64,000 bases of DNA from an uncultured Bacteroidales bacterium. Lineage in GTDB: Bacteria > Bacteroidota > Bacteroidia > Bacteroidales > Bacteroidaceae. Below the pieces are notes generated by a model that saw only the letters and a program-made list of their open reading frames with translations, was not told the origin of the DNA and searched no databases. Where the stretch lies: assembly GCA_902760315.1 (NCBI GenBank), contig CACWFV010000013.1, positions 55,172-119,171 of the forward strand, written 5' to 3'. The position numbers were made by a program, and so were the translations under genes. Below are positions 16,396 through 27,131 of this stretch, piece after piece. Each line of letters opens with the position of its first letter. Within the stretch, counting starts at the first letter, position 1.

Positions 16396-17949
16396 ATGAA
16401 GAAGTCAACTATTTGGACCATTGCGGTCATTATGGGGTTCTCTTTTCTTGCCCTGCTTTATCTCCAGTTCTCTTACATCGAGGAAATGGTGAAGATGAAG
16501 AAGGAGCAGTTTGACGAAAGCGTCTACCGCTCGCTCTACCAAGCCTCGCACGACCTGGAGATGAACGAGACGGCCCGCTACCTAGAGAAAGATGTCAACG
16601 AGACAGAGCGCAGAGCCTTTACGCAGGACAGCATCATCGTCGACGGGCTAGGGTCGGTGACCCATAGCCACCAGTTCTCTGTAGCTGCCGACGACGGCAC
16701 CATATTCAGTTCGTTCCAGGTGAAGGCGCTGAAGATGAAGCCCGCCTCGGTACCCAAAGCCATGATACTGCGTAAAGACAAGAACTCGCTGGAGGACGCT
16801 ACGAAGACCATGCAGAAAATAGTGCGCCAGCGCTACGTCTACCAAAAGGCACTGCTCGACGAGGTGGTCTACAACATACTCTATACCGCCAGCGACAAGC
16901 CGCTGAAGGAACGCATCAACTTCAAGATGCTTGACAACGACATCCGCGAGCAATTGGCCAACAACGGCATCAACATACCCTACCACTTTACCGTTTCCAC
17001 TATCGATGGTCGCGAGGTGTATCGCTGTCCGGACTATGAAGAGAAGGGTAGGGAGTTTACCTATGAACAAACGCTGTTCAACAACGACTCTCAAGCCAAG
17101 AAGGGCATTGTGCGCATACACTTCCCGGAGATGAATTCTTACATTTTCTCGTCGGTACGCTTCATGATACCCTCTATCATCTTCACCATTGTGCTGCTCA
17201 TCACGTTCATCTTCACCATCGTTGTCATCTTCCGCCAGAAGCGTTATACCGAAATCAAGAACGACTTCATCAACAACATGACCCATGAGCTGAAGACACC
17301 CATTGCCTCTATCTCGCTAGCCGTCCAGATGATGAACGATGAGAGCATCAGTCATACGGAACAGATGACGCGTCACCTGAGCGGCGTCATAGCCGACGAG
17401 ACCAAGCGACTGAGGTTTCTGGTGGAGAAGGTGCTACAGATGTCGATGTTCGACAAGAAGAGCGTCGTCTTCAAGAAAAAAGAACTGGATCTGAACGAGA
17501 TGGTGGAGAATATAGCCCAGTCGTTCAACTTGCGCGTGGAGCACACCGGCGGCAAAATATACACCCAAATAGAGGCCATAGACTCGGCCATCTATGTAGA
17601 CGAGGTGCACTTCCAGAACGCCATTACCAACCTCATGGACAATGCTGTGAAATACCGCAAGCCCGACGAACCGCTGGACATCTATATACGCACGTGGAAC
17701 GAGCACGACAAGCTCTATCTCTCCATCCAGGACACGGGGCAGGGTATCAAACGCGAAAACCTGCGCAAAGTGTTCGAAAAATTCTATCGCGTACACACCG
17801 GCAACAAGCACGATGTCAAAGGATTCGGACTGGGACTGGCCTACGTCAAGAAGGTGGTAGACCTGCACCAGGGCGAAATCAAAGCAGAGAGCGAGTTAGG
17901 CAAGGGTACGAAGTTTACCATTTCGCTGCCCATACTGAGAGACGAGTGA
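16396..17949 (+). CDS. rprX: Sensor histidine kinase, RprX-like
   Basis: A 517-residue membrane kinase. It has an N-terminal transmembrane helix at about 5-24, a periplasmic sensor of about 230 residues, and a second helix at about 256-279. The HisKA box has phospho-accepting His297 (NNMTHELKTPIAS). An ATPase domain follows with N (DNAVKYRKP), DTGQGI (G1) and GFGLGLAYVKK (G2) boxes. No HAMP domain is evident. It should phosphorylate the response regulator encoded 102 bp downstream. The pair matches Bacteroides RprX/RprY by sequence and order. The frame is open from a TTG at 16381, inside the promoter box, so ATG 16396 is the start. Confidence 0.9.
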   Translation: MKKSTIWTIAVIMGFSFLALLYLQFSYIEEMVKMKKEQFDESVYRSLYQASHDLEMNETARYLEKDVNETERRAFTQDSIIVDGLGSVTHSHQFSVAADDGTIFSSFQVKALKMKPASVPKAMILRKDKNSLEDATKTMQKIVRQRYVYQKALLDEVVYNILYTASDKPLKERINFKMLDNDIREQLANNGINIPYHFTVSTIDGREVYRCPDYEEKGREFTYEQTLFNNDSQAKKGIVRIHFPEMNSYIFSSVRFMIPSIIFTIVLLITFIFTIVVIFRQKRYTEIKNDFINNMTHELKTPIASISLAVQMMNDESISHTEQMTRHLSGVIADETKRLRFLVEKVLQMSMFDKKSVVFKKKELDLNEMVENIAQSFNLRVEHTGGKIYTQIEAIDSAIYVDEVHFQNAITNLMDNAVKYRKPDEPLDIYIRTWNEHDKLYLSIQDTGQGIKRENLRKVFEKFYRVHTGNKHDVKGFGLGLAYVKKVVDLHQGEIKAESELGKGTKFTISLPILRDE

Positions 17950-18051
17950 CAGGCTTTGCCTGGAGAAACCACATCAAGAAAATAGTCAAATAAAACAAGA
18001 GAAAACGTAAAATTAATTCGTAAATTGTTGAATACATAAATACTGAATGTT

Positions 18052-18750
18052 ATGGACGAAAAACTGAAAATTCTTCTTTGTGAAGACGACGAGAACCTCG
18101 GCATGTTGCTCCGCGAGTATCTGGCTGCTAAAGGCTACATGGCCGAGTTGTGCCCCGATGGTGAGGCTGGCTACAAAGCCTTCCTAAAGACTAAGTTTGA
18201 CATCTGCGTACTCGACGTGATGATGCCCAAGAAAGATGGTTTCACTCTGGCACAGGAAATCCGTCAGGCCAACGCCGAGATACCCATCATCTTCCTCACG
18301 GCTAAGACACTGAAGGAAGACATCTTGGAGGGTTTCAAAATCGGTGCTGACGACTACATCACCAAGCCATTTTCTATGGAGGAGCTAGTATTTCGCGTAG
18401 AGGCCATCCTGCGCCGCGTGCGTGGCAAGAAGAACAAGGAGAGCTCGGTGTACCACATCGGCGAATTCCTCTTTGACACACAGAAACAACTGCTCGTCAT
18501 CGGTGACAAGCAAACCAAGCTGACCACCAAGGAGAACGAGTTGCTAGCACTACTCTGTTCGCACGCCAACGAGATTCTGCAGCGCGACTTTGCACTGAAG
18601 ACCATCTGGATAGATGACAACTACTTCAACGCTCGCTCTATGGACGTCTACATCACCAAGCTGCGCAAGCACCTAAAGGACGACCCGCAGATAGAGATAA
18701 TCAACATCCATGGCAAGGGTTACAAGCTGATTACGCCGGAAACAGAGTAA
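18052..18750 (+). CDS. rprY: OmpR-family response regulator, RprY-like
   Basis: A 232-residue regulator. The receiver domain has the acidic pair Asp12-Asp13, phospho-acceptor Asp55 (CVLDVMMPKKDG), Thr in FLTAKT and Lys in DYITKPFS. The C-terminal winged helix (about 130-230) ends NIHGKGYKLITPE, as in OmpR/PhoB proteins. The sequence is very close to Bacteroides RprY as I remember it. It should be the partner of the kinase just upstream. The terminator behind it ends the unit. Confidence 0.93.
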   Translation: MDEKLKILLCEDDENLGMLLREYLAAKGYMAELCPDGEAGYKAFLKTKFDICVLDVMMPKKDGFTLAQEIRQANAEIPIIFLTAKTLKEDILEGFKIGADDYITKPFSMEELVFRVEAILRRVRGKKNKESSVYHIGEFLFDTQKQLLVIGDKQTKLTTKENELLALLCSHANEILQRDFALKTIWIDDNYFNARSMDVYITKLRKHLKDDPQIEIINIHGKGYKLITPETE

Positions 18751-18815
18751 CGTAAAGAACAACTTAACTTGAGTTTTGGTGTAAAAGATAGAACAGTTTA
18801 ACTTGAGTTTTTATA

Positions 18816-18853
18816 AAAAATCGGGAATTACTGACGGGATTCTCGATTTTTTT
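18816..18853 (+). terminator. Terminator of the rprXY unit
   Basis: Stem 18816-18828 with 18839-18851 (13 bp, one G-U pair), ending in a T-run. Just upstream an AACTTGAGTTTT motif occurs twice (from about 18766 and 18800). Confidence 0.85.
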
Positions 18854-18856
18854 GTT

Positions 18857-18864
18857 TACCTTTG
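18857..18864 (+). promoter_or_regulatory. -7 element (TACCTTTG) of lepA
   Basis: A perfect TAnnTTTG box 28 bp before the lepA ATG. It follows the preceding terminator directly. Confidence 0.65.
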
Positions 18865-18892
18865 CAGACTAATAGTGCTTTTTAGGTGAAAA

Positions 18893-20674
18893 ATGGACCA
18901 TATCAGAAACTTCTGCATCATTGCACATATCGACCATGGCAAGTCAACACTGGCTGACCGCTTACTGGAATTCACTAAAACCATCCAGGTGACGGAGGGA
19001 CAGATGCTGGACGACATGGATCTGGAGCGCGAGCGCGGCATCACTATTAAGAGTCATGCCATCCAGATGGAATATATGTACAAAGGAGAAAAGTATATAC
19101 TAAACTTAATAGACACTCCGGGACACGTTGACTTCTCCTACGAGGTCAGCCGCTCGATAGCTGCCTGCGAGGGTGCGTTGCTGGTGGTGGATGCCACACA
19201 GGGCGTACAGGCACAGACCATCTCAAACCTCTATCTGGCCATCGACAACAATCTGGAGATTATTCCCGTCATCAATAAAATAGACATGCCGTCGGCCATG
19301 CCCGACGAGGTGGAGGACGAAATTGTAGACCTGATAGGCTGCGACCCGTCGGACATACTGCGCGCATCGGGTAAGACAGGCGAGGGCGTTGAAGACATAC
19401 TGAACGCCGTGGTGGAGCGCATTCCGCACCCCGTAGGCGACGAGAAGGCTCCGTTGCAGGCGCTAATCTTCGATTCAGTGTTCAACTCGTTCCGTGGCAT
19501 CATAGCCTACTTCAAGATTACCAATGGTAGTATTCGCCAAGGCGACAAGGTAAAGTTTTTCAATACTGGCATGGAGTATGACGCCGACGAGGTGGGCGTG
19601 CTGAAGATGGACATGATCCCGCGCAAGGAACTGCACACCGGCGAGGTGGGCTACATCATCAGCGGCATCAAGAACGCCAAGGAGGTAAAAGTGGGCGACA
19701 CCATTACCCACGTAGCTACACCCTGCGACAAGGCCATTGAGGGATTCCAGGAAGTGAAGCCCATGGTGTTTGCCGGCGTATATCCGATAGATCCCGTAGA
19801 CTATGAAAACCTGCGTGCTTCACTGGAGAAACTGCAGTTGAACGATGCTTCGCTGACCTTCACGCCGGAAACGTCGATTGCCCTGGGCTTCGGTTTCCGC
19901 TGCGGATTCTTGGGACTGCTCCACATGGAGATAGTACAGGAGCGATTGGACCGTGAATTCGACATGGACGTCATCACGACGGTGCCTAACGTTACCTACA
20001 TGTGCTATACCAAGCAGGGCGAGGTGAAAGAGGTTCACAATCCCTCAGGACTGCCTGACCAGACGATGATAGACCACATTGAGGAACCCTACATCAAGGC
20101 TAGCATCATAACGGCGGCAGACTACATAGGCTCTATCATGACGCTGTGTCTCGACAAACGTGGAGAATTGGTTGACCAGCAATATGTTAGTGGCAATCGC
20201 GTGGAGCTTCGCTTCATGCTGCCGCTGGGAGAGATAGTGATAGACTTCTACGACAAGCTGAAGAGCATTTCCAAGGGCTACGCTTCGTTTGACTACCATG
20301 TGGACGGCTTCCGCCCATCGAAGTTGGCCAAGTTGGACATACTGCTCAACGGCGAACCCGTGGACGCCTTGTCTACGCTGACCCATCAGGACAATGCCGT
20401 CACCTTCGGACGCCGCATGTGCGAGAAACTGAAGGAACTCATACCGCGCCAACAGTTTGACATTGCAATTCAGGCTGCCATCGGTGCGAAGATTATTGCC
20501 CGCGAGACGGTGAAACAAGTGCGCAAGGACGTTACGGCCAAGTGCTATGGCGGTGACGTCAGCCGTAAGCGCAAACTGCTGGAGAAACAGAAGCGCGGCA
20601 AGAAGCGTATGAAGCAGATAGGCAATGTGGAGGTGCCGCAGAAGGCCTTCCTCGCTGTGCTGAAATTAGACTAA
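18893..20674 (+). CDS. lepA: Elongation factor 4 (LepA)
   Basis: A 593-residue translational GTPase that acts on stalled or mistranslocated ribosomes at the inner membrane. It has G1 AHIDHGKST, switch [11 protein letters not shown]3 DTPGHVDF and G4 NKIDMP. The LepA-specific C-terminal domain ends with [21 protein letters not shown]. Length and motifs are normal. A Crp/Fnr gene follows after 40 bp and may share the transcript. Confidence 0.97.
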   Translation: MDHIRNFCIIAHIDHGKSTLADRLLEFTKTIQVTEGQMLDDMDLERERGITIKSHAIQMEYMYKGEKYILNLIDTPGHVDFSYEVSRSIAACEGALLVVDATQGVQAQTISNLYLAIDNNLEIIPVINKIDMPSAMPDEVEDEIVDLIGCDPSDILRASGKTGEGVEDILNAVVERIPHPVGDEKAPLQALIFDSVFNSFRGIIAYFKITNGSIRQGDKVKFFNTGMEYDADEVGVLKMDMIPRKELHTGEVGYIISGIKNAKEVKVGDTITHVATPCDKAIEGFQEVKPMVFAGVYPIDPVDYENLRASLEKLQLNDASLTFTPETSIALGFGFRCGFLGLLHMEIVQERLDREFDMDVITTVPNVTYMCYTKQGEVKEVHNPSGLPDQTMIDHIEEPYIKASIITAADYIGSIMTLCLDKRGELVDQQYVSGNRVELRFMLPLGEIVIDFYDKLKSISKGYASFDYHVDGFRPSKLAKLDILLNGEPVDALSTLTHQDNAVTFGRRMCEKLKELIPRQQFDIAIQAAIGAKIIARETVKQVRKDVTAKCYGGDVSRKRKLLEKQKRGKKRMKQIGNVEVPQKAFLAVLKLD

Positions 20675-20714
20675 TCATAACCTAAGACATAATTAAAAAA
20701 GAGCGAACTGAACA

Positions 20715-21317
20715 ATGACAACAATCGGACTTACAACACGCGATGTGGCTCGCGAGCTGGCACGCCGCTACAGTACGATGACTCACGAAGAGCTGGACGT
20801 GCTGGAGAGTATCCTAGTGCCTATGAGATTTCAAAAGGGCGACTTCATACTCCGGGAGGGAGAGGTGTGTACCAACATCTACTGGGTAGTGAAAGGTCTG
20901 GTTCGTCAATTCTATATCAAGAACGGCAAGGAGTTGACAGAGTATATGGCCGCTGAGAACACCATGTTCATGAGTATTGAGAGTCTTTTCAAGGAACAGC
21001 CTAGCCACCAGCAGATTCACGCCCTTGAACCTACCATCGTCTTTGCGCTTCCCAAAGCCAAGCTAGAGCGCGAGGCCGTGCGCAACGTGAATATACAGAT
21101 GTTGTACAGAAAGATTCTGGAGGAGTCCCTCATCTTGTCGCAGATACGTGCCGATATGCTGCGTTTCGAGTCGGCTCCTGAGCGTTATGCCAAACTCGTG
21201 AAGCGTGCGCCTCAACTGGTGCTGCGCGCCCCGTTGGTCTACATTGCCAGTTATTTGCAGATGACGCCAGAGACACTGAGCCGTGTACGCACCTCTGCGC
21301 TGCTTGATGACAAGTAA
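20715..21317 (+). CDS. Crp/Fnr-family transcriptional regulator
   Basis: A 200-residue protein. The N-terminal cyclic-nucleotide-binding-like beta roll covers about residues 20-130 (KGDFILREGEVCTNIYWVVKGLVR). The C-terminal winged helix has the recognition segment YIASYLQMTPETLSRVR. The cAMP-contact residues of true CRP are not apparent and no Fnr-type cysteine cluster is present, so the signal is unknown. It lies 40 bp after lepA without a promoter of its own that I can recognise. Confidence 0.82.
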   Translation: MTTIGLTTRDVARELARRYSTMTHEELDVLESILVPMRFQKGDFILREGEVCTNIYWVVKGLVRQFYIKNGKELTEYMAAENTMFMSIESLFKEQPSHQQIHALEPTIVFALPKAKLEREAVRNVNIQMLYRKILEESLILSQIRADMLRFESAPERYAKLVKRAPQLVLRAPLVYIASYLQMTPETLSRVRTSALLDDK

Positions 21318-21399
21318 TAGAACAGGATTTCAGGCCTCATACATACAGGCAGTCTGTCGCTTTAAGCACTCTTTGGGAAGCATAAAGATGGCCTTCCGC

Positions 21400-22233
21400 T
21401 TACAATACTCCTTTGAAAGTAAACATACCGGGGAACGCCTGCTCCAGTAGGGGCGGTTCCTCGCGAAACAGTCCGAACAGGGCGCTACCTGAGCCAGACA
21501 TGGCGGCATAGGTGGCGCCCATTTTGTAGAGTTGTTCTTTGAAGCCACCAATTTCCGGATGGAGTGCAAAGACGCTCTCCTCAAAGTCGTTGGTCAACTC
21601 AGCGCGCCAAGTCTCTACGGGCTGCATGACCACTTCACGACAGTTCTTCAGTGGATAGTGGGGGCGGATGAGTGAGAAAGCCTCCTTGGTGGGGACGGGA
21701 ATGTCGGGACGTACCACGGCAATATGCCAGCCGCTGAGGTTAAGACTAACGGGGTGAAGCTGCTCGCCAATGCCTTCGGCGTAGCACGGAGTACTCTTGA
21801 TGAAGAAGGCGCAGTCGGCACCCAGGCGGGCAGCGTAGTCCATCATCTGCTGCTCGGTGAGCCGCAGTCCGAAGCCGTCGTTAAGCAAGCGTATCATGAA
21901 ACCACAATCGCTGCTGCCACCGCCCATACCGGCCTGCGTGGGAATAGATTTGCAGAGGTGTGCGTGGATGCGGGGCAGGGTGGGGAAGTCGTGCTTCAGC
22001 AGTTGGTAGGCACGCACCACGAGGTTGCGCTGCTCATCACCCTCAATGCTGATGTTAGTAATCTTCAGGTCGCAGTCTACAGCTGATGGAAAATTGTCGT
22101 CCATGGGAAAGACTTCCAGGGCATCCTTGATGGGTATAGGATAGAATACGGTCTGCAGGTTGTGGTAGCCGTCGGGCCGTTTCTCAACAACGTTCAGCCC
22201 CAGGTTAATCTTAGCAACGGGAAATGTAATCAT
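21400..22233 (-). CDS. ispE: 4-diphosphocytidyl-2-C-methyl-D-erythritol kinase
   Basis: A 277-residue GHMP kinase that phosphorylates CDP-methylerythritol in the MEP isoprenoid pathway. It has the N-terminal AKINLGLNVVEKRPDGYHNL, the ATP-binding loop TQAGMGGGSSDCGFM and the C-terminal MSGSGSALFGLF. The start is the ATG at 22233, which forms an ATGA overlap with the stop of the upstream gene. The open frame continues upstream to 22272, but that part has no family similarity. Confidence 0.95.
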   Translation of the reverse strand: MITFPVAKINLGLNVVEKRPDGYHNLQTVFYPIPIKDALEVFPMDDNFPSAVDCDLKITNISIEGDEQRNLVVRAYQLLKHDFPTLPRIHAHLCKSIPTQAGMGGGSSDCGFMIRLLNDGFGLRLTEQQMMDYAARLGADCAFFIKSTPCYAEGIGEQLHPVSLNLSGWHIAVVRPDIPVPTKEAFSLIRPHYPLKNCREVVMQPVETWRAELTNDFEESVFALHPEIGGFKEQLYKMGATYAAMSGSGSALFGLFREEPPLLEQAFPGMFTFKGVL

Positions 22234-22652
22234 TTTCTTTTCAGTAGAATGGTTTTGGACAACTTCTGCCACTTATTCTTATGAGGCACCTTGAGGGTGC
22301 TGCCGGCATCCTGACGCAGCTGGTAGATGGAGTCGTTTTTGCGGACGAGCGTGGCCGTCAGTTCTTCGCTGCCAAAATCGTTAATGAGCTGCAGCACGGC
22401 CTTCTTGTCGCTCTTGACGTCACAGGAGGTGATGACCCAGCAGAAGGAGTAGTTCTTCTTGCCCAGATAGCCTGGCAGTTTGCCGTATAGTTCGTGGCCG
22501 GGAACGGTGATGTCCTGGTCGTAGAGGTTGATGCGCAGATAGACCTCGTATTCATTATTAAAAAGGTACGCGCGAAAGGCCTCATGCTCTTTTTGGGCAT
22601 GGACATTCAGCGTGGCCATGAACAGTGTTAGGGTAAGAAGGAAATTCCTCAT
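22230..22652 (-). CDS. Small secreted protein of unknown function, coupled to ispE
   Basis: A 140-residue protein with a signal peptide (RNFLLTLTLFMATLNVHAQ). The mature part is about 120 residues, mixed alpha/beta, with two cysteines (SFCWVITSCDV) and a basic C-terminus (TILLKRK). I do not recognise a family. The start is the ATG at 22652: an earlier ATG at 22676 sits one base after the promoter box and would be upstream of the transcript start. Its stop overlaps the ispE start by 4 bp, so translation is probably coupled. Confidence 0.75.
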   Translation of the reverse strand: MRNFLLTLTLFMATLNVHAQKEHEAFRAYLFNNEYEVYLRINLYDQDITVPGHELYGKLPGYLGKKNYSFCWVITSCDVKSDKKAVLQLINDFGSEELTATLVRKNDSIYQLRQDAGSTLKVPHKNKWQKLSKTILLKRK

Positions 22653-22677
22653 GCTCTGTGATGCTCTGATTTGCATA

Positions 22678-22685
22678 CAAAGGTA
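22678..22685 (-). promoter_or_regulatory. -7 element (TACCTTTG) of the secreted-protein/ispE operon
   Basis: Minus-strand box 25 bp before the ATG at 22652. It rules out the ATG at 22676 as the start. Confidence 0.65.
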
Positions 22686-22760
22686 CTAAATATACATCAA
22701 TAATTAATCGTTTACGTGAAAATATATCTATAAAAGTGGTAGAATTTTAATTTTTTTATA

Positions 22761-22768
22761 TATCTTTG
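22761..22768 (+). promoter_or_regulatory. -7 element (TATCTTTG) of the glycogen operon
   Basis: A TAnnTTTG box 23 bp before the ATG at 22792, divergent from the ispE operon promoter. Confidence 0.65.
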
Positions 22769-22791
22769 CAGGCGTTATACATGTATTGACA

Positions 22792-24495
22792 ATGATAAAA
22801 GAATTTTTAAAGCCTGATTTTATCTTTGAATCGAGCTGGGAAGTCTGTAACAAGGTAGGCGGAATATATACCGTCCTTTCCACTCGCGCAAAGACGCTAC
22901 AGGACGAGATGAAGGACCGCGTCATCTTTATCGGTCCTGACTGTTGGAAGGAAAATGAATGTCCCTATTTCCGTGAAGAGAAAGCCCTTTTTGCCGAGTG
23001 GCAATGGGAAACCAAGCAAGGCAACCCGGAGTTAGGATTGCCCCAGTTGGGCGTCAAGGTGGGCCGCTGGACGATTCCCGGTGAGCCTATCGCTATCCTG
23101 GTGGACTTCACTCCTTTCTTTGAGAAGAAAAATGATATCTATGGCTGGTTGTGGGAAAAGTATCAAGTAGACTCGCTGCATGCCTATGGTGACTATGACG
23201 AAGCCTCCATGTTCTCGTATGCTGCCGCACTGGTGGTGGAGAGCTTGTACAGGTTCAACATGCAGCATGGAGTGTTTACTGACAAGTCGCAGCTTATCTA
23301 TCATGCCAATGAGTGGATGTGCGGTCTTGGAGCCCTTTACGTGAACAACAAACTGCCGCAGATAGGTACCATATTCACCACCCATGCCACCAGCATCGGG
23401 CGCTCTATTGCCGGTAACCAGAAACCGCTCTACGACTACCTCTTCGCCTATAATGGCGACCAGATGGCCGGTGAACTGAACATGCAGTCGAAGCACTCCA
23501 TAGAGAAGCAGACAGCGTGGAATGTGGACTGCTTTACCACCGTCAGCGACATTACCGCCAAGGAGTGCGTGGAACTGCTGGACAAACCGGTAGACGTGGT
23601 GCTGCCCAATGGTTTTGACGACAGTTTCGTGCCCAAGGCTGTGCAGTTCACAAAGAAGCGCAAGGCTGCCCGTAAGCGACTGTTGGAAGTAGCCAATGCG
23701 CTGTTGGGCGAACAGCTGGGCGACGACACGTTGATAGTGTCTACCTCCGGGCGCTATGAGTTCCGCAACAAGGGCATCGACGTCTTTGTGGAGGCCATGA
23801 ATCGACTGTTGCGTGACCGCGACCTGAAAAAGAAGGTGCTGGCATTCATCGAGGTGCCCGGTTGGGTGGGCGAGCCTCGTACCGACCTGCAGCAACGCCT
23901 TGCCACCCCCGATGCCACATTCGACACTCCGCTGGAGGTGCCGCAACTGACCCACTGGCTGCACAACATGAGCCACGACAATGTGCTGAGCATGATGAAG
24001 TATTACGACATGCACAATCGCAAGGACGACAACGTGAAGGTCATCTTCTTGCCATGCTATCTGGACGGCAAGGACGGTATCCTGAATATGCACTACTACG
24101 ACGTGGTGTTGGGCAACGACCTCTGCATCTATCCCTCCTATTACGAGCCGTGGGGATATACTCCGCTGGAGGCTGTGGCCTTCAAGGTGCCCTGCATCAC
24201 GACGGATCTGGCCGGTTTCGGACTGTGGGCCAACAAGGAGTTCGGACATTATGGCGAATTGAAGGATGGCGTGAAGGTTATCCATCGTACTGACTACAAC
24301 TACTCTGAGGTGGCCGACGCCATCAAAGACGCTGTAGCCGAGTTCTCGGCCATGAGCCAGAAGGAGGTTGACGAGTGTCGCAAACAGGCCAACGCCCTGT
24401 CGAAGAAGGCATTGTGGAGCGAGTTCATCCAGTATTACCACGAGGCCTACGACATAGCACTGCGCAAGGCACAGGCAAGAACGAATAGCAAATAG
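22792..24495 (+). CDS. Glycogen synthase, GT3 (eukaryote-type) family
   Basis: A 567-residue glycosyltransferase. It opens FIFESSWEVCNKVGGIYTVL, the UDP-glucose site of the GT3 glycogen synthases of animals and yeast. Further GT3 marks are YHANEWMCG, TTHATSIGR, and the C-terminal YPSYYEPWGYTPLEA with its E-x7-E pattern. It extends alpha-1,4-glucan chains. A TTG at 22786 extends the frame by two codons, but ATG 22792 is the better start. The phosphorylase gene follows after 31 bp. GlgA (GT5) is the usual bacterial type; GT3 is typical of Bacteroidota. Confidence 0.9.
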   Translation: MIKEFLKPDFIFESSWEVCNKVGGIYTVLSTRAKTLQDEMKDRVIFIGPDCWKENECPYFREEKALFAEWQWETKQGNPELGLPQLGVKVGRWTIPGEPIAILVDFTPFFEKKNDIYGWLWEKYQVDSLHAYGDYDEASMFSYAAALVVESLYRFNMQHGVFTDKSQLIYHANEWMCGLGALYVNNKLPQIGTIFTTHATSIGRSIAGNQKPLYDYLFAYNGDQMAGELNMQSKHSIEKQTAWNVDCFTTVSDITAKECVELLDKPVDVVLPNGFDDSFVPKAVQFTKKRKAARKRLLEVANALLGEQLGDDTLIVSTSGRYEFRNKGIDVFVEAMNRLLRDRDLKKKVLAFIEVPGWVGEPRTDLQQRLATPDATFDTPLEVPQLTHWLHNMSHDNVLSMMKYYDMHNRKDDNVKVIFLPCYLDGKDGILNMHYYDVVLGNDLCIYPSYYEPWGYTPLEAVAFKVPCITTDLAGFGLWANKEFGHYGELKDGVKVIHRTDYNYSEVADAIKDAVAEFSAMSQKEVDECRKQANALSKKALWSEFIQYYHEAYDIALRKAQARTNSK

Positions 24496-24526
24496 AGATA
24501 ATTGTAAATCATAAAATAAATTATTA

Positions 24527-27103
24527 ATGAATATGAAAATCAAAGCAGATTATGCAAATGCTCCACAGTGGAAGGAACTGACCGTGAAGTCAAGCCTTCC
24601 TGAGCAGCTGAAGTGTTTGGACGAGATTGCCCACAACATGTGGTGGGTGTGGAATTACGAGGCTCGCGATCTGTTCCGCGATCTTGACCCTGAGATTTAC
24701 CATGATGTGAAGCATAATCCGGTCATGTTGCTGGAGCGTCTGAGCTTTGCACGCAAGGAGGCCATCCTGAAGGACAAGGCCCTGATGAAGCGTATCAAGG
24801 ACGTCTATGCGCTGTTCCGCAAGTATATGGACGTGAAACCCGACAGCAAGCGTCCCTCAGTGGCTTACTTCTGCATGGAGTATGGTATTCACTCTGCGCT
24901 GAAGATTTACTCTGGTGGTCTGGGCATGCTGGCCGGCGACTATGTCAAGGAGGCCAGTGACTCTAACGTCGACATGTGTGCCGTGGGTTTCCTGTATCGT
25001 TTCGGATACTTCACCCAGAGCCTGTCCATGGACGGACAGCAGATTGCCAACTACGAGACCCAGAACTTCGGTTCGCTGCCCATTGAGCGCGAGCTCGACA
25101 AAGACGGCAACCCGTTGGTTATCGACGTGCCCTACACCAACTACATGGTTCACGCCTATGTATGGCGTGTCAATGTAGGTCGCGTAAAGCTCTACCTGCT
25201 GGATACCGACAACGAGATGAACTCCGAGTTTGACAAGCCCATCACCCACGCACTCTATGGTGGTGACTGGGAGAACCGTCTGAAGCAGGAAATACTGCTT
25301 GGCATCGGTGGCATGCTGCTGCTCAAGAAACTGGGCATTAAGAAGGATATCTACCATTGCAACGAGGGTCACGCCGCACTCTGCAACCTGCAGCGCCTGT
25401 GTGACTATATTGACGAAGGACTGAACTTCAACCAGGCACTCGAACTGGTGCGTGCCAGCGGTCTCTACACCGTCCATACTCCTGTTCCTGCCGGCCACGA
25501 CTACTTCGACGAGGGACTCTTTGGCAAGTACATGGGTGGTTATCCCCAGAAGCTGGGCATCTCGTGGGACGAATTCATCGGCATGGGCCGTACCAATCCT
25601 GAGGACAAGGGCGAGAAGTTCTGTATGTCTACCTTCGCCTGCAATACCTGCCAAGAGGTCAACGGCGTCAGCTGGCTGCACGGCGAGGTGTCGAAGAAGA
25701 TGTTCGCTCCCATCTGGAACGGCTACTTTCCCGAAGAGAGTCACGTGGGCTACGTCACCAATGGTGTACACTTCCCCACATGGTGCGCTACCGAGTGGCG
25801 TCGCGTCTATGCCAAGTACTTCGACGCGAAGCACATGAGCGATCAGTCTAACGAGGAAATCTGGCACGGCATCTACAACTGTCCCGACGAAGAGGTCTGG
25901 GAGACTCGCCAGGCTCTGAAGGCCAAGCTCTTCGACTACATCAAGGAGCAGTTCCGCGAGACATGGCTGAAGAACCAGGGCGACCCCTCACGCGTGGTGA
26001 AAATACTGGAGCGCTTCGATACCAACGCACTGGTTATCGGCTTCTGCCGCCGCTTTGCCACTTACAAGCGTGCTCACCTGCTGTTTACCGACCTGGAGCG
26101 TCTCTCTAAGATTGTCAACAATCCTGAGCGCCCCGTCATCTTCCTCTTCGCTGGTAAGGCTCACCCCGCAGATGGTGCCGGTCAGGGCCTCATTAAGAAG
26201 ATTTACGAGATTTCACAGCGCGAGGAGTTCCAGGGCAAGGTCATCTTCTTGGAAGACTACGACTTCCTGCTGGCTCGTCGCCTTGTGTCGGGTGTCGACA
26301 TATGGATGAACACCCCGACACGTCCTCTGGAGGCTTCGGGTACGTCTGGCGAGAAGGCCGAAATGAATGGTGTTGTCAATCTCTCCGTCAAGGACGGTTG
26401 GTGGCTGGAGGGCTATCGCGAGGGCGCTGGCTGGGCACTCACCGAGAAGCGTACCTACCAGAACCAGGGCTATCAGGACCAGCTCGACGCGGCTACCATC
26501 TACGGTCTGCTGGAGAACGAGATTATTCCTCTCTATTACAATAAGGACAAGAAGGGCCTCTCGAAGGGCTGGATCAAGGTCGTTAAGAACTCTATCGCTC
26601 AGATTGCTCCTCACTACACCATGAAGCGCCAGCTGGACGACTACTACGAGCGCTTCTATGAGAAGCAGGCTAAGCGTTTCAAGGAACTGGCAAAGGACAA
26701 CAATCGTTTGGCCAAAGAGATTGCCCAGTGGAAGGAGACCGTCGCTGAGCGATGGGATGCAATCAACGTTGTCAGTTGCGAGTGGAACTTCCCGCCAACT
26801 GGTTGCGAAGCCGGCAGAGAGTACACCATCAAGTACGTTATCAACGAGCAGGGACTGGACGACGCCATCGGATTGGAGAAGGTCAACATCTGCGTCGACA
26901 AAGACGGCAACGAGAAGGTCTACAACGTAGAGCCGCTGAAGATGACTGGTCATGAAGGCAATAACTACACCTTCGTGGCTACCCTCACTCCTCTCCAGTT
27001 TGGCCAGTACAAGTCGGCTATCCGCATGTATCCTAAGAACAAGCAGCTGCCTCACCGTCAGGACTTCTGCTACGTCAAGTGGCTGGAGCTGCCCCAACTG
27101 TAA
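24527..27103 (+). CDS. glgP: Alpha-glucan (glycogen) phosphorylase, GT35
   Basis: An 858-residue PLP enzyme that releases glucose-1-phosphate from glycogen or maltodextrin. The N-terminal 100 residues carry the DUF3417-type region ([18 protein letters not shown]). The core shows [21 protein letters not shown] and [14 protein letters not shown]. The PLP site region is [18 protein letters not shown], where the usual KFMLNGAL of mammalian enzymes is replaced, as in the short TIGR02094-type family. It is in one operon with the glycogen synthase, so synthesis and breakdown genes are co-transcribed. Confidence 0.93.
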   Translation: MNMKIKADYANAPQWKELTVKSSLPEQLKCLDEIAHNMWWVWNYEARDLFRDLDPEIYHDVKHNPVMLLERLSFARKEAILKDKALMKRIKDVYALFRKYMDVKPDSKRPSVAYFCMEYGIHSALKIYSGGLGMLAGDYVKEASDSNVDMCAVGFLYRFGYFTQSLSMDGQQIANYETQNFGSLPIERELDKDGNPLVIDVPYTNYMVHAYVWRVNVGRVKLYLLDTDNEMNSEFDKPITHALYGGDWENRLKQEILLGIGGMLLLKKLGIKKDIYHCNEGHAALCNLQRLCDYIDEGLNFNQALELVRASGLYTVHTPVPAGHDYFDEGLFGKYMGGYPQKLGISWDEFIGMGRTNPEDKGEKFCMSTFACNTCQEVNGVSWLHGEVSKKMFAPIWNGYFPEESHVGYVTNGVHFPTWCATEWRRVYAKYFDAKHMSDQSNEEIWHGIYNCPDEEVWETRQALKAKLFDYIKEQFRETWLKNQGDPSRVVKILERFDTNALVIGFCRRFATYKRAHLLFTDLERLSKIVNNPERPVIFLFAGKAHPADGAGQGLIKKIYEISQREEFQGKVIFLEDYDFLLARRLVSGVDIWMNTPTRPLEASGTSGEKAEMNGVVNLSVKDGWWLEGYREGAGWALTEKRTYQNQGYQDQLDAATIYGLLENEIIPLYYNKDKKGLSKGWIKVVKNSIAQIAPHYTMKRQLDDYYERFYEKQAKRFKELAKDNNRLAKEIAQWKETVAERWDAINVVSCEWNFPPTGCEAGREYTIKYVINEQGLDDAIGLEKVNICVDKDGNEKVYNVEPLKMTGHEGNNYTFVATLTPLQFGQYKSAIRMYPKNKQLPHRQDFCYVKWLELPQL

Positions 27104-27131
27104 GCGGCAGTTAGGCCAATAAGCATTTATG

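Noticed and set aside
23032-24543. 503-codon minus-strand open frame
   Set aside because: Antisense to the glycogen synthase gene, which has clear GT3 motifs. The His/Val/Gln-rich translation is typical of a shadow frame.
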